From positions 1,240,001 to 1,304,000 of the forward strand of contig NZ_VSRV01000001.1 in the NCBI RefSeq assembly GCF_008122525.1: 64,000 nt of DNA. The letters run 5' to 3'. Made by a program: the position numbers and the translations under genes. The notes beneath the pieces are model-generated. The model did not search any database. It saw nothing but the letters and a program-made list of their open reading frames with translations, and had not been told where the DNA came from. The stretch comes from Marinomonas sp. IMCC 4694. Its GTDB lineage: Bacteria; Pseudomonadota; Gammaproteobacteria; Pseudomonadales; Marinomonadaceae. Of this stretch, positions 17,583 through 25,836 are shown in pieces (within the stretch, counting starts at the first letter, position 1; the number at the start of each line of letters is the position of its first letter).

Positions 17583-19325
17583 ATGAGCTATCAAGCACCT
17601 TACAAAGACATGCAACTTCTGGTGGCACAGGCCTATCAGCAACATGGCTTAAATAGCATTGAATCCTTGGAAGGGTTTGACCCCGAGCTGGCCAATGCCG
17701 TGATGGAAGAGGCGGCGAAGTTCGCTTCTGGCGTTTTGGCGCCGCTGAATACGGTGGGTGATGTGCAAGGCTGTCGGTTTGACAACGGACAAGTCACAAC
17801 ACCGGATGGCTGGAAAGACGCATTTCAGCAGTTTGTTGAGTCGGGCTGGATGGGCTTAGCGTTACCTGAGGCGTTTGGTGGTCAGGGTCTGCCGAAGTAC
17901 ATTGCCCAACCTGTCAATGAAATGTGGTTGTCAGCGAATTTGGCGTTTGTGATGTTTCAAGCGTTGGCGCAAGGTGGCTCAGAAATCTTGATGGCGTTCG
18001 CTAATGACACGATTAAACAGCGTTATTTGACGAAAATGGTCACTGGGGAATGGACGGTCGCGATGGCGCTTACGGAACCCAATGCTGGTTCCGATTTGGG
18101 TGCGTTAAGCACAAAAGCCATCCCGCAAGCCGACGGTACTTACCTAATTAAAGGTCAAAAAATTTACATCACCTATGGCGAGCATGACTTAACCAGCAAT
18201 ATTGCGCATTTAGTACTGGCGAGAACCCCAGACGCCCCAGCGGGCAGTCGCGGTATTTCGTTGTTTATCGTGCCTAAATATCGTGTTGATGAGGAGGGCC
18301 GTTTAGGCCAATTTAACGACGTTCGTTGTACGGGGATTGAGCATAAACTGGGTCTGCACGGCAGCCCAACCTGCTCCATCAGTTACGGCGATCAAGACGC
18401 GTGTATGGGCGAATTGGTCGGTGAACTGAACCAAGGTTTGATGGCGATGTTTGTACTGATGAACGAGGCCCGTTTAAGCTGCGGTATGCAGGGCGTCGCT
18501 CTGGGTGAGTTGGGTTACCAGCGCAGCGTTGACTATGCCCAAGAGCGCACGCAAGGCACCAACAGTAAGGGGCAAGCTGTGGCCATTATCGAGCATGCAG
18601 ATGTGAAACGTATGCTGGTTGATATGCGAGCAGAAACCTTCGCGTTGCGTGCCTTGGGTTATCAAATTGCGGCACAGATTGATGCGGTCGAACACTCACA
18701 AGACCGCGCCACACAAGACAGAATCGCCTTGCTAACGCCAATTTTTAAAGCGTTTGCAACGGAACGTGCCAATATCATGGCCGGTCAAGTGATTCAGGTA
18801 TTTGGCGGCATGGGGTTTGTGGAGGAAACGGGCGTCTCGCAAATCCTTCGTGATGCTCGCATTACGACCATTTACGAAGGTACGACGGGGATTCAGGCCC
18901 GTGATTTGGTGTTCCGTAAAATTCGTGGCGATCAAGGTTGTGCCTTGTCCGCTTTGCTGGATGAAATGGACGCGATGGCGGCTAAGTTCGATGCCGATGA
19001 TTCACTCACAACCAGTGCGGCGCAGATGCGTCATGCTGTTCAGAAGGTTCGCTGTTTGTTGACGACACATTTATTGAGCGAAGACGCGACTTTTTTACAG
19101 GGTGTGTCCGTGTCTTTGCTAGAGGCCATGGGGGTTTTAAGCTGTATGTGGCAGCTCTTTAAGGTATTAGATTACCTGCCTATCCAAGGCACGTCAGACG
19201 AAGCCTATAAGCAAAACTTAGTAGCCATGACGATGTTTTATGGTGCGTATCGTTTGCCTTCTGCGTTGGCAGCGTTAAATGTCGTTGAGCAGAGTGGGGC
19301 AGGGCTGAGCGTGTTTGAGTTTTAA
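17583..19325 (+). CDS. Acyl-CoA dehydrogenase, long form with C-terminal extension
   Basis: FAD enzyme that introduces the 2,3 double bond into an acyl-CoA, passing electrons to ETF. Two ATGs are adjacent (17580, 17583); the second has the better distance from GGAG (6 bases). At 580 residues it is longer than ordinary acyl-CoA dehydrogenases (~380), placing it with the FadE5/DmdC-like group with an extra C-terminal domain. AMALTEPNAGSDLG is the FAD/substrate signature, QVFGGMGFVEE is conserved, and Glu in IYEGTTGIQARDL is the likely catalytic base. Its own EtfBA pair is encoded downstream. If the substrate is a saturated arylpropionate this enzyme opens the cycle; with a cinnamate it would not be needed. 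Confidence 0.9.
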   Translation: MSYQAPYKDMQLLVAQAYQQHGLNSIESLEGFDPELANAVMEEAAKFASGVLAPLNTVGDVQGCRFDNGQVTTPDGWKDAFQQFVESGWMGLALPEAFGGQGLPKYIAQPVNEMWLSANLAFVMFQALAQGGSEILMAFANDTIKQRYLTKMVTGEWTVAMALTEPNAGSDLGALSTKAIPQADGTYLIKGQKIYITYGEHDLTSNIAHLVLARTPDAPAGSRGISLFIVPKYRVDEEGRLGQFNDVRCTGIEHKLGLHGSPTCSISYGDQDACMGELVGELNQGLMAMFVLMNEARLSCGMQGVALGELGYQRSVDYAQERTQGTNSKGQAVAIIEHADVKRMLVDMRAETFALRALGYQIAAQIDAVEHSQDRATQDRIALLTPIFKAFATERANIMAGQVIQVFGGMGFVEETGVSQILRDARITTIYEGTTGIQARDLVFRKIRGDQGCALSALLDEMDAMAAKFDADDSLTTSAAQMRHAVQKVRCLLTTHLLSEDATFLQGVSVSLLEAMGVLSCMWQLFKVLDYLPIQGTSDEAYKQNLVAMTMFYGAYRLPSALAALNVVEQSGAGLSVFEF

Positions 19326-19391
19326 TGGCAAGGCGAGCGTCGACACAATTGACAATAATAAAAATAACCAACGTGGTTTCGGGAGTAAATA

Positions 19392-21245
19392 ATGAACGGT
19401 GAATTCCATCCTATAAAAGTCGTTACCCATCCGATTGATATTGAGAAACGGGCAGATGGTGTACAAATTATTAATAGTCAAAAAGCACTGGATCACTATG
19501 CTCGTTGTTGGACGGACCAACTCGAATATTGGGCCGATAAAACCCCGGATCAACTGTTTGTCGCGCAACGTGATGCGCAAGGGGAATGGCAAAAATTCAC
19601 CTATGCTCAGACGGTGACCCGAGTGCGCCAGATAGCTTCTTGGTTGCTGTCACAGCCGGTGTCGGTTGATCGTCCTATTGTGTTTTTATGTGGCAACAGC
19701 GTAGAGCATTTACTGCTGGCATTGGCGGGAATGTATGTGGGAATTGCCCATGCCCCCGTGTCGCCTGCGTATTCTTTGATTGCGACGGACTACAGTAAGT
19801 TACAGCACATTTTTGACGTGCTCACCCCAGGCTTAATTGTGGTGGATGAGTTGGCACCTTATGAAAAGGCCATAAAAGCGGTTTGCCAAGACGTAGACAC
19901 GCCGGTTGCGGTGATCAAGGGCGATACGAACGCCAGCCTCATTGATAACCCTATTATTTCGTTTGAACAATCGTGGGATTTTCCTGAATCCACTTTGGTG
20001 GATGATGCCAACGGGCAGGTAACCGGTGACAGTGTCGCAAAAATACTTTTTACTTCGGGCACCACAGGCATGCCCAAAGGTGTGATAAATACCCAGCGTA
20101 TGATCTGCGCGAATCAAGTGATGATCCGTCAAGTGATGCAGTTCTTGCAAGATCAGCCGCCGATTATGGTTGACTGGCTGCCTTGGAATCATACCTTTGG
20201 CGGCAATCACAATGTAGGTATTGCTTTGTACAATGGCGGTAGTTTATATCTTGATGATGGTAAGCCGACGGAAAAAATGTTTGCCAAAACGTTGCAAAAC
20301 TTAGCAGAAATCTCACCTACCGTGTATTTCAATGTCCCAAAAGGGTTTGAACTCTTGGTGAAAAACCTTAAAGCCGATACCGAGTTGGCGCAGAAGTTCT
20401 TTGCTCGTTTGCAGTTCACTTTTTTTGCCGCGGCGGGCTTAGCGCAGCATATTTGGGACGATTTGGATGCGTTGGCCATTCAATACACGGGCAAAAAAAT
20501 TCCCATGCTAACCGGTTTGGGCTGCACAGAAACCGCCCCATCGGCCACATTTGCATCGGTAGAAGAATCCACTTCTGGTGTGATTGGCCTGCCTGCTCCT
20601 GGTGTGACGATCAAATTGGTGCCGAATGAAGGCAAATTAGAGGCAAGAGTCAAAGCCGAAACCGTGATGCCAGGTTATTGGCGGCAGCCTGAATTGACCG
20701 CAAAAGCCTTTGATGAAGAGGGTTTTTACTGTTTGGGTGATGCGTTTGCGTATTTAGATGAAAATGCACCACAGCGAGGTTTCCGTTTTGATGGGCGTGT
20801 TTCTGAAGACTTCAAATTAGACAGCGGTACTTGGGTGAGTGCGGGCACGTTACGAGCGAAATTCATCAGTGCGTTTGCGCCCTTTGTTCAGGATGTGGTG
20901 TTGTGCGGTTCGAATCGTGGCTACATTACGGGGTTGGTTTTCCCTGATTGGGCCCATTGTCAGGCGATTTTGCCAGATGGTTTGGTGGAAACTCATGAGC
21001 AAATAATAGAACATTTTGCTGTGCGCGAAGCATTTCATCAAAAGCTCTTAGCGTTTGCCAAAAACAGCACAGGTGGATCCACTGTCGTACAGCGAATTCT
21101 ATTGCAAGCCCTACCGCCCAGTATTGATGCTCACGAAGTCACAGATAAGGGCTCGTTGAATCAGCGCGCGGTTCAGGCGAATCGTGAAGATCAAATCGAG
21201 CTTTTGTACCAAGAGTCTGTGCCGGATTCGGTCATCAGTTTATAG
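19392..21245 (+). CDS. AMP-binding acyl-CoA synthetase, feruloyl-CoA synthase-like
   Basis: Adenylate-forming ligase of 617 residues that makes a CoA thioester from a carboxylic acid, ATP and CoA. The phosphate-binding loop is LFTSGTTGMPKGV near residue 221, followed by WLPWNHTFGGNHN and the GLGCTETAPSATFA core. The C-terminal DGRVSEDFKLDSGTWV carries the hinge and lysine region. WLPWNHTFGGNHN and SEDFKLDSGTWVS are features I associate with the feruloyl-CoA synthase group rather than fatty-acid ligases, so an aryl acid such as a hydroxycinnamate is likely. Family membership does not prove the substrate. GGGAG lies 6 bases before the ATG. Confidence 0.85.
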   Translation: MNGEFHPIKVVTHPIDIEKRADGVQIINSQKALDHYARCWTDQLEYWADKTPDQLFVAQRDAQGEWQKFTYAQTVTRVRQIASWLLSQPVSVDRPIVFLCGNSVEHLLLALAGMYVGIAHAPVSPAYSLIATDYSKLQHIFDVLTPGLIVVDELAPYEKAIKAVCQDVDTPVAVIKGDTNASLIDNPIISFEQSWDFPESTLVDDANGQVTGDSVAKILFTSGTTGMPKGVINTQRMICANQVMIRQVMQFLQDQPPIMVDWLPWNHTFGGNHNVGIALYNGGSLYLDDGKPTEKMFAKTLQNLAEISPTVYFNVPKGFELLVKNLKADTELAQKFFARLQFTFFAAAGLAQHIWDDLDALAIQYTGKKIPMLTGLGCTETAPSATFASVEESTSGVIGLPAPGVTIKLVPNEGKLEARVKAETVMPGYWRQPELTAKAFDEEGFYCLGDAFAYLDENAPQRGFRFDGRVSEDFKLDSGTWVSAGTLRAKFISAFAPFVQDVVLCGSNRGYITGLVFPDWAHCQAILPDGLVETHEQIIEHFAVREAFHQKLLAFAKNSTGGSTVVQRILLQALPPSIDAHEVTDKGSLNQRAVQANREDQIELLYQESVPDSVISL

Positions 21246-21254
21246 GGGCGTATT

Positions 21255-21674
21255 ATGTTTCATAACACGCGCCAAGTGTCTATCGAGTGGGGTGACTGTG
21301 ACCCTGCTGACATTGTGTTTTATCCAAGGTATTTTGCTTTTTTTGATGCTTCGACTGGGGCGTTATTTGACGCTATGGGCTTCACCTTAAAATACATTCG
21401 TGATGAGCTTCATGCGGTGGGTTATCCGATGGTGGACACACGGTCACAATTTTTTAAACCGTCGAGATACGGGGATGTGGTGACCATACACAGTGAATTG
21501 ACACACATTGGGCGAGCCAGTTTCGGCATTCGCCATCGACTTTTTAATGGGGATGATTTGGCGGTTGAGTGTTCAGAGAAGCGAGTCTGGGCTTGTCATG
21601 ACGCGTCAGGTGCGCTAAAAGCGCTGCCCATTCCTGAACAAATTAAACAGCGAATGAGCACTGATCGACCATGA
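21255..21674 (+). CDS. 4-hydroxybenzoyl-CoA thioesterase-family hotdog protein
   Basis: Small hotdog-fold acyl-CoA thioesterase of 139 residues. The N-terminal motif IEWGDCDPADIVFYPRYFAFFDAST matches the 4-hydroxybenzoyl-CoA thioesterase type, in which the Asp of the DCDP segment is catalytic. It starts 10 bases after the ligase stop, so it is tightly linked to it. In a side-chain-shortening pathway it would hydrolyse the shortened aryl-CoA to free hydroxybenzoate and CoA. Housekeeping roles are possible for such proteins, but the placement between ligase and ETF supports a pathway role. Confidence 0.85.
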   Translation: MFHNTRQVSIEWGDCDPADIVFYPRYFAFFDASTGALFDAMGFTLKYIRDELHAVGYPMVDTRSQFFKPSRYGDVVTIHSELTHIGRASFGIRHRLFNGDDLAVECSEKRVWACHDASGALKALPIPEQIKQRMSTDRP

Positions 21675-21686
21675 CCATGAAGACAA

Positions 21687-21706
21687 ACAGACAGACAGAC
21701 AGACAG
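21687..21706 (+). repeat. Tetranucleotide tandem repeat (ACAG)5
   Basis: Five exact copies of ACAG lie in the 56-base gap between the thioesterase and etfB, ending 24 bases before the etfB ATG. A change of copy number would not shift a reading frame but would alter the leader ahead of the etfB ribosome site. Slippage is possible at this length but not shown. Confidence 0.9.
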
Positions 21707-21730
21707 ATTAAACGAATAGGACAGTAAAAA

Positions 21731-22480
21731 ATGAAAATATTAGTCGGTGTTAAGCGAGTAATTGATTATAACGTCAAGGTTCGGGTGAAAGCAGACGAAA
21801 GCAATGTGGATTTAACCAATGTAAAAATGGCCATGAACCCTTTTTGTGAAATTGCTGTGGAAGAAGCCGTGCGTTTAAAAGAGGCGGGCGTTGCATCAGA
21901 GATTATTGTGATGAGCGTGGGCGGCAGCCAAAGCCAAGAGCAGCTACGAAACGCGCTGGCTTTAGGTGCTGACCGTGCCATTTTAGTGTCTGTGGAGGGC
22001 GAAGTTGAGCCTTTAAACGTTGCCAAAGCCTTTGCGGCCGTGATGAAAAAAGAACACGTCGGCTTAGTACTCTTGGGTAAGCAATCGATTGATTCGGATA
22101 ACAATCAAATGGGGCAAATGTTGGCGGCACTGACGCAGCGCCCACAAGGCACGTTTGCCTCAAAAGTGGTGGTGTCGGACGATCTCGCTCTGGTGACTCG
22201 TGAGATCGATGGTGGCTTGCGAACCTTGGCTCTGTCATTGCCCGCCATTGTGACGACGGATTTGCGTTTAAACGAACCGCGGTACGCTAAGTTACCTGAC
22301 ATCATGAAAGCCAAGCGTAAGCCTTTAGATACGATGACGTTAGCGGATTTAGATGTCGCAGAAAAAAAACATACTCGTGTCGACAAGGTAGCGTCACCGA
22401 TTACCCGAAGCGCGGGCGTAAAAGTGGCTTCAGTAGACGAATTGATCCGTAAATTAAAAGACGACGCGAAGGTGATTTAA
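21731..22480 (+). CDS. etfB: Electron transfer flavoprotein beta subunit
   Basis: AMP-binding subunit of the soluble ETF heterodimer, 249 residues. The N-terminus MKILVGVKRVIDYNVKVRV and the segment VDLTNVKMAMNPFCEIAVEEAVRLKE are family hallmarks, with DSDNNQMGQMLAALT further on. ETF takes electrons from acyl-CoA dehydrogenases and hands them to ETF:quinone oxidoreductase in the membrane. An acyl-CoA dehydrogenase is in the same operon, so this may be a dedicated pair. The stop overlaps the etfA ATG (TAATG). No ETF:quinone oxidoreductase gene is in the window. Confidence 0.95.
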   Translation: MKILVGVKRVIDYNVKVRVKADESNVDLTNVKMAMNPFCEIAVEEAVRLKEAGVASEIIVMSVGGSQSQEQLRNALALGADRAILVSVEGEVEPLNVAKAFAAVMKKEHVGLVLLGKQSIDSDNNQMGQMLAALTQRPQGTFASKVVVSDDLALVTREIDGGLRTLALSLPAIVTTDLRLNEPRYAKLPDIMKAKRKPLDTMTLADLDVAEKKHTRVDKVASPITRSAGVKVASVDELIRKLKDDAKVI

Positions 22481-23412
22481 TGACAACTTTATTGATAGCA
22501 GACCATAATACAACCGCTTTGTTACCTTCTACTTTGTCTGCCCTATCGGCAGCGCAAGCGATTGGCGGCGATATTCATGTGTTGGTGGCCGGCAAGAACA
22601 TGGAGCAAGTGGCAGCGCAAGCGGCGCTTTTATCGGACGTCAGTAAGGTATTGTGTGCCGATAACGACGCTTATCAGTATGCGTTGGCAGAACCCATGGG
22701 AGAATTGTTGGTGCATTTGTCTTCTGGTTATTCGCATATTTTAGCGGCGTCGAGCTCCGAATCAAAAGATTTTATGCCGCGTGTGGCGGCACTGTTGGAT
22801 GTGGGTCAAGTGTCGGATATTTGTGCGGTGTTGAGCGCGGAGCAATTTAAACGACCTATTTACGCCGGTAATGCGATTGCCACGATAACGATGTTAGATG
22901 CGGTGAAAGTGATTACGGTGCGTGCCTCTTCTTTTGATAGAAATACCGAGAAAAATGCTCAGGCTTGCGCGATTGAAGCGGTGAGTTTTGTCGCTCAGAA
23001 TGGCTTATCCATTTGGCAGAATGATGAGATTACCGAGTCAACGCGCCCAGATTTGTCCGGTGCTGGTCGCATTGTGTCTGGTGGCCGCGGCGTCGGTAGC
23101 GGTGAGAGTTTTGCGTTGATTAATGCGTTGGCGGATAAGCTAGGTGCGGCCGTCGGTGCTTCTCGTGCTGCCGTGGATGCGGGGTTTATTTCCAACGATA
23201 GTCAGGTGGGGCAAACGGGTAAAATTGTGGCGCCAGATTTGTATATGGCGTTTGGCATCTCCGGTGCTATTCAACATTTGGCTGGGATGAAAGACTCTAA
23301 AGTAATCGTTGCGGTTAACAAAGACGAAGAGGCCCCTATCTTTCAAGTCGCCGATTACGGTTTAGTCGCTGACTTATTTGATGTACTGCCGGAAATGACA
23401 GCAAAATTATGA
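22480..23412 (+). CDS. etfA: Electron transfer flavoprotein alpha subunit
   Basis: FAD-carrying subunit of ETF, 310 residues. The C-terminal FAD region is intact: SGGRGVGSGE, GASRAAVDAG, SQVGQTGKIVAPDLYMAFGISGA and NKDEEAPIFQVADYG. The N-terminal half resembles EtfB, as in the family. It is the last gene of the catabolic operon, followed after 39 bases by an intrinsic terminator. Translation is coupled to etfB through a one-base overlap. Confidence 0.95.
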   Translation: MTTLLIADHNTTALLPSTLSALSAAQAIGGDIHVLVAGKNMEQVAAQAALLSDVSKVLCADNDAYQYALAEPMGELLVHLSSGYSHILAASSSESKDFMPRVAALLDVGQVSDICAVLSAEQFKRPIYAGNAIATITMLDAVKVITVRASSFDRNTEKNAQACAIEAVSFVAQNGLSIWQNDEITESTRPDLSGAGRIVSGGRGVGSGESFALINALADKLGAAVGASRAAVDAGFISNDSQVGQTGKIVAPDLYMAFGISGAIQHLAGMKDSKVIVAVNKDEEAPIFQVADYGLVADLFDVLPEMTAKL

Positions 23413-23451
23413 GTGTGTGGACAGGGTTTAGCCCGTTTATTGGTGACCTTA

Positions 23452-23477
23452 ACCGAGCCTAGGCTCGGTTTTTTTTG
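23452..23477 (+). terminator. Intrinsic terminator of the CoA catabolic operon
   Basis: ACCGAGCCT/AGGCTCGGT is a perfect 18-base palindrome followed by eight further T residues. The centre bases must open to form the loop. It ends transcription from etfA before the convergent molybdoprotein gene, whose stop is 7 bases away. Confidence 0.85.
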
Positions 23478-23483
23478 GCTCTT

Positions 23484-25832
23484 TTAGGGGCGTGAAGAAA
23501 GCGCGATCTTACTGCTATTGTCTTCGAAGGCCTCCAGTTCAATCGCGATGCTTTTTGACGTAGGCGTATGGCTAAATTCGCCACGGCTGTCTAGCGGTAC
23601 TAACGGGTTGGTTTCTGGGTAGTACGTTGCGATGTTGCCAGCGGGTATGCTGTACGGCACCAGTTTGAAACCACTGACTTTTCGTTCCACACCATCGTCC
23701 CACAGGGAACGCAGTGTGACGCTTTGACCTTCTTGAAACCCTAAGCGTTGAATGTCGGCCGGGTTAATAAACACCACATTACGCTCCCCTTTAATGCCAC
23801 GATAACGGTCGTTCATCCCGTAAATAGTGGTGTTGTATTGATCGTGTGAGCGCAAGGTTTGCATGATCAAGGTGTTATCTGTGACCAAGCTTCTGGCGCG
23901 TTTTGGCAAAATCGACTCCGGTAAGGCATGCGTGTGGCAAATGGCTTTGCCAGCAGGGGTTTTCCAGTGGCGCTCTCTGGCGCTGTTGCCCAAATAAAAC
24001 CCTCCGTCTTGTACTATGCGTTGGTTAAAATCGCTAAAACCTGGCACCACGTCAGCGATGTAATCGCGAATAATGCGGTAGTCACCAATGGCCTCGTTCC
24101 AGTCAATAGGGAAATCGCCTAAAGTAGCCGCCGCCATGCCAGCAATAATAGCGGGTTCGGATTTTTGTTGGTTGCTTAGTGGTTCCAATACGCCGCCCGA
24201 GGCGTGAATCATGCTGAAAGAATCTTCTACCGTAACTTTTTGTTGGCCATGGGCTTGGTGGTCAATGTCAGTACGGCCCAAACACGGCAGGATTAAGGCA
24301 TCGGTGCCGGTCATGAGGTGCGATCGATTGAGTTTGGTGCTGATTTGCACGGTCAGTTGGCATTTTTTCAATGCTTGTGTCGTGGCTTGAGTGTCGGGTG
24401 TTGCGGCCGCAAAGTTACCGCCTAAAGCAATGAATACACCGACTTTGCCCTCACGCATAGCATGAATGGTGTCGACCACCGCCAAGCCTTTATGCTGTGG
24501 TGGTGTAAATGCGAAACGTGTTGCTAAGGCGTCCAAGAACGCTTGGGAAGGATTCTCATTGATGCCCATAGTGCGATCACCCTGCACGTTACTGTGGCCG
24601 CGTACCGGACAGGCCCCTGCACCTGGTTTACCAAGGTTGCCACGCAGTGCCAGCAGATTAACCATTTCGTGAATCGTTGGCACAGAATGATGATGCTGAG
24701 TAATACCCATCGCCCAGGTGAGAATCACGCTGTCTGCTTTGGCATAGACGTTGGCGGCTTGGGTGATGTCGTCTTGAGTGAGTCCAGATTGTTCAATAAT
24801 CGCCTGCCAAGGGGTGCGTTTTACTTCTTCCAGATATTCCTCTAGCCCTTGCGTATGCTGATGGATAAATTCATGGTCAAATACAGCTTTTTGGCCTTGT
24901 TGTTGAGCCTCGGTTTCGAGATCGATCAGCACCTTAACCATGCCGCGAACTACGGCCATGTCTCCGCCAATTTTCGGGCAATAATACCCAGTATTCGTCG
25001 GCTTAGACCCGTTGGTGAGCATTTCAATGGGGTTTTGAGGGTTCTGAAAACGCTCTAAACCACGTTCGCGCAGAGTATTAAATGTAAGCAGTTGAGCGCC
25101 GCGTTGAACGACTTCTTTCAGTGTTTCCAGCATACGTGGATGATTAGTGCCAGGGTTTTGGCCAAACACAAACACCGCGTCGGCGCGTTCAAAATCGTCT
25201 ATTTCAACCGTGCCTTTGCCAATGCCAATACTGCTGGTGAGGGCATAGCCGCTGGCTTCATGGCACATGTTGGAGCAGTCTGGGAAATTATTGGTGCCGT
25301 AAGCACGAGCGAATAATTGGTATAAAAAAGCGGCTTCGTTACTGGCGCGTCCCGAGGTATAAAAGGCCACATTGTCAGGGCTGGATTGGCTTTTTAAAGT
25401 GTCGGCAATGAGCGCAAATGCGTGTTCCCAAGAAATGGCTTCGTAGTGATCGGTGTCTTGGTTGTATCGCATAGGCTCGGTTAAACGGCCTTGGTATTCT
25501 AAAAAGTAATCACTTTGAGTATTTAACCAAGAGACGCTGTGTTCAGCCATAAAAGCCGCGTCGACTTTACGTGAGGTAGCTTCCCAGTTAACCGCTTTGG
25601 CACCGTTTTCACAAAAACGAATTTTGGCCGGATCGTGTTTTTCACCCCAAGCACAGCCCGGGCAATCAAAGCCGTGTGGTTGATTGGTTTTGAGCAAAGT
25701 GTGTATATTACGCACGGCATTGTCGCTTTTTAGCCAATGAGTGGTGGTGCTTTGCAGTGCGCCCCAGCCGCCAGCAGGGCCCTTGTAAGGGGTATAAAAA
25801 TCTGTTTTTTTACTCATGGTCTTTTTGCTCAT
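23484..25832 (-). CDS. FdhF/YdeP-family molybdopterin oxidoreductase (formate-dehydrogenase-like)
   Basis: Large molybdopterin oxidoreductase, 782 residues from the ATG at 25832. That start has AGAGGG 8 bases upstream, while the next ATG at 25817 has only AAAAAGACC. An earlier in-frame start would lie deeper inside fdhD. GFDCPGCAW near residue 57 replaces the usual four-cysteine iron-sulfur motif, and there is no selenocysteine or in-frame TGA, as in the YdeP group. DCSNMCHEASG, NPGTNHPRM, LTWAMGITQHHH and PVRGHSNVQGDR are molybdopterin-guanine-dinucleotide contacts. The true substrate of YdeP-like proteins is unsettled, so formate is not certain. It overlaps fdhD, whose product sulfurates the cofactor of such enzymes. 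Confidence 0.9.
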   Translation of the reverse strand: MSKKTMSKKTDFYTPYKGPAGGWGALQSTTTHWLKSDNAVRNIHTLLKTNQPHGFDCPGCAWGEKHDPAKIRFCENGAKAVNWEATSRKVDAAFMAEHSVSWLNTQSDYFLEYQGRLTEPMRYNQDTDHYEAISWEHAFALIADTLKSQSSPDNVAFYTSGRASNEAAFLYQLFARAYGTNNFPDCSNMCHEASGYALTSSIGIGKGTVEIDDFERADAVFVFGQNPGTNHPRMLETLKEVVQRGAQLLTFNTLRERGLERFQNPQNPIEMLTNGSKPTNTGYYCPKIGGDMAVVRGMVKVLIDLETEAQQQGQKAVFDHEFIHQHTQGLEEYLEEVKRTPWQAIIEQSGLTQDDITQAANVYAKADSVILTWAMGITQHHHSVPTIHEMVNLLALRGNLGKPGAGACPVRGHSNVQGDRTMGINENPSQAFLDALATRFAFTPPQHKGLAVVDTIHAMREGKVGVFIALGGNFAAATPDTQATTQALKKCQLTVQISTKLNRSHLMTGTDALILPCLGRTDIDHQAHGQQKVTVEDSFSMIHASGGVLEPLSNQQKSEPAIIAGMAAATLGDFPIDWNEAIGDYRIIRDYIADVVPGFSDFNQRIVQDGGFYLGNSARERHWKTPAGKAICHTHALPESILPKRARSLVTDNTLIMQTLRSHDQYNTTIYGMNDRYRGIKGERNVVFINPADIQRLGFQEGQSVTLRSLWDDGVERKVSGFKLVPYSIPAGNIATYYPETNPLVPLDSRGEFSHTPTSKSIAIELEAFEDNSSKIALSSRP

Positions 25833-25836
25833 GGTC
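25807..25836 (-). repeat. 15-base tandem duplication across the fdhD end and ydeP-like start
   Basis: Two adjacent 15-base units (25807-25821 and 25822-25836) differ at one base. In the fdhD frame they encode KDHEQ-KDHE followed by stop; in the overlapping frame they encode MSKKT-MSKKT at the start of the molybdoprotein. The same duplication therefore lengthens one protein's tail and the other's head and supplies two ATGs. Confidence 0.9.
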
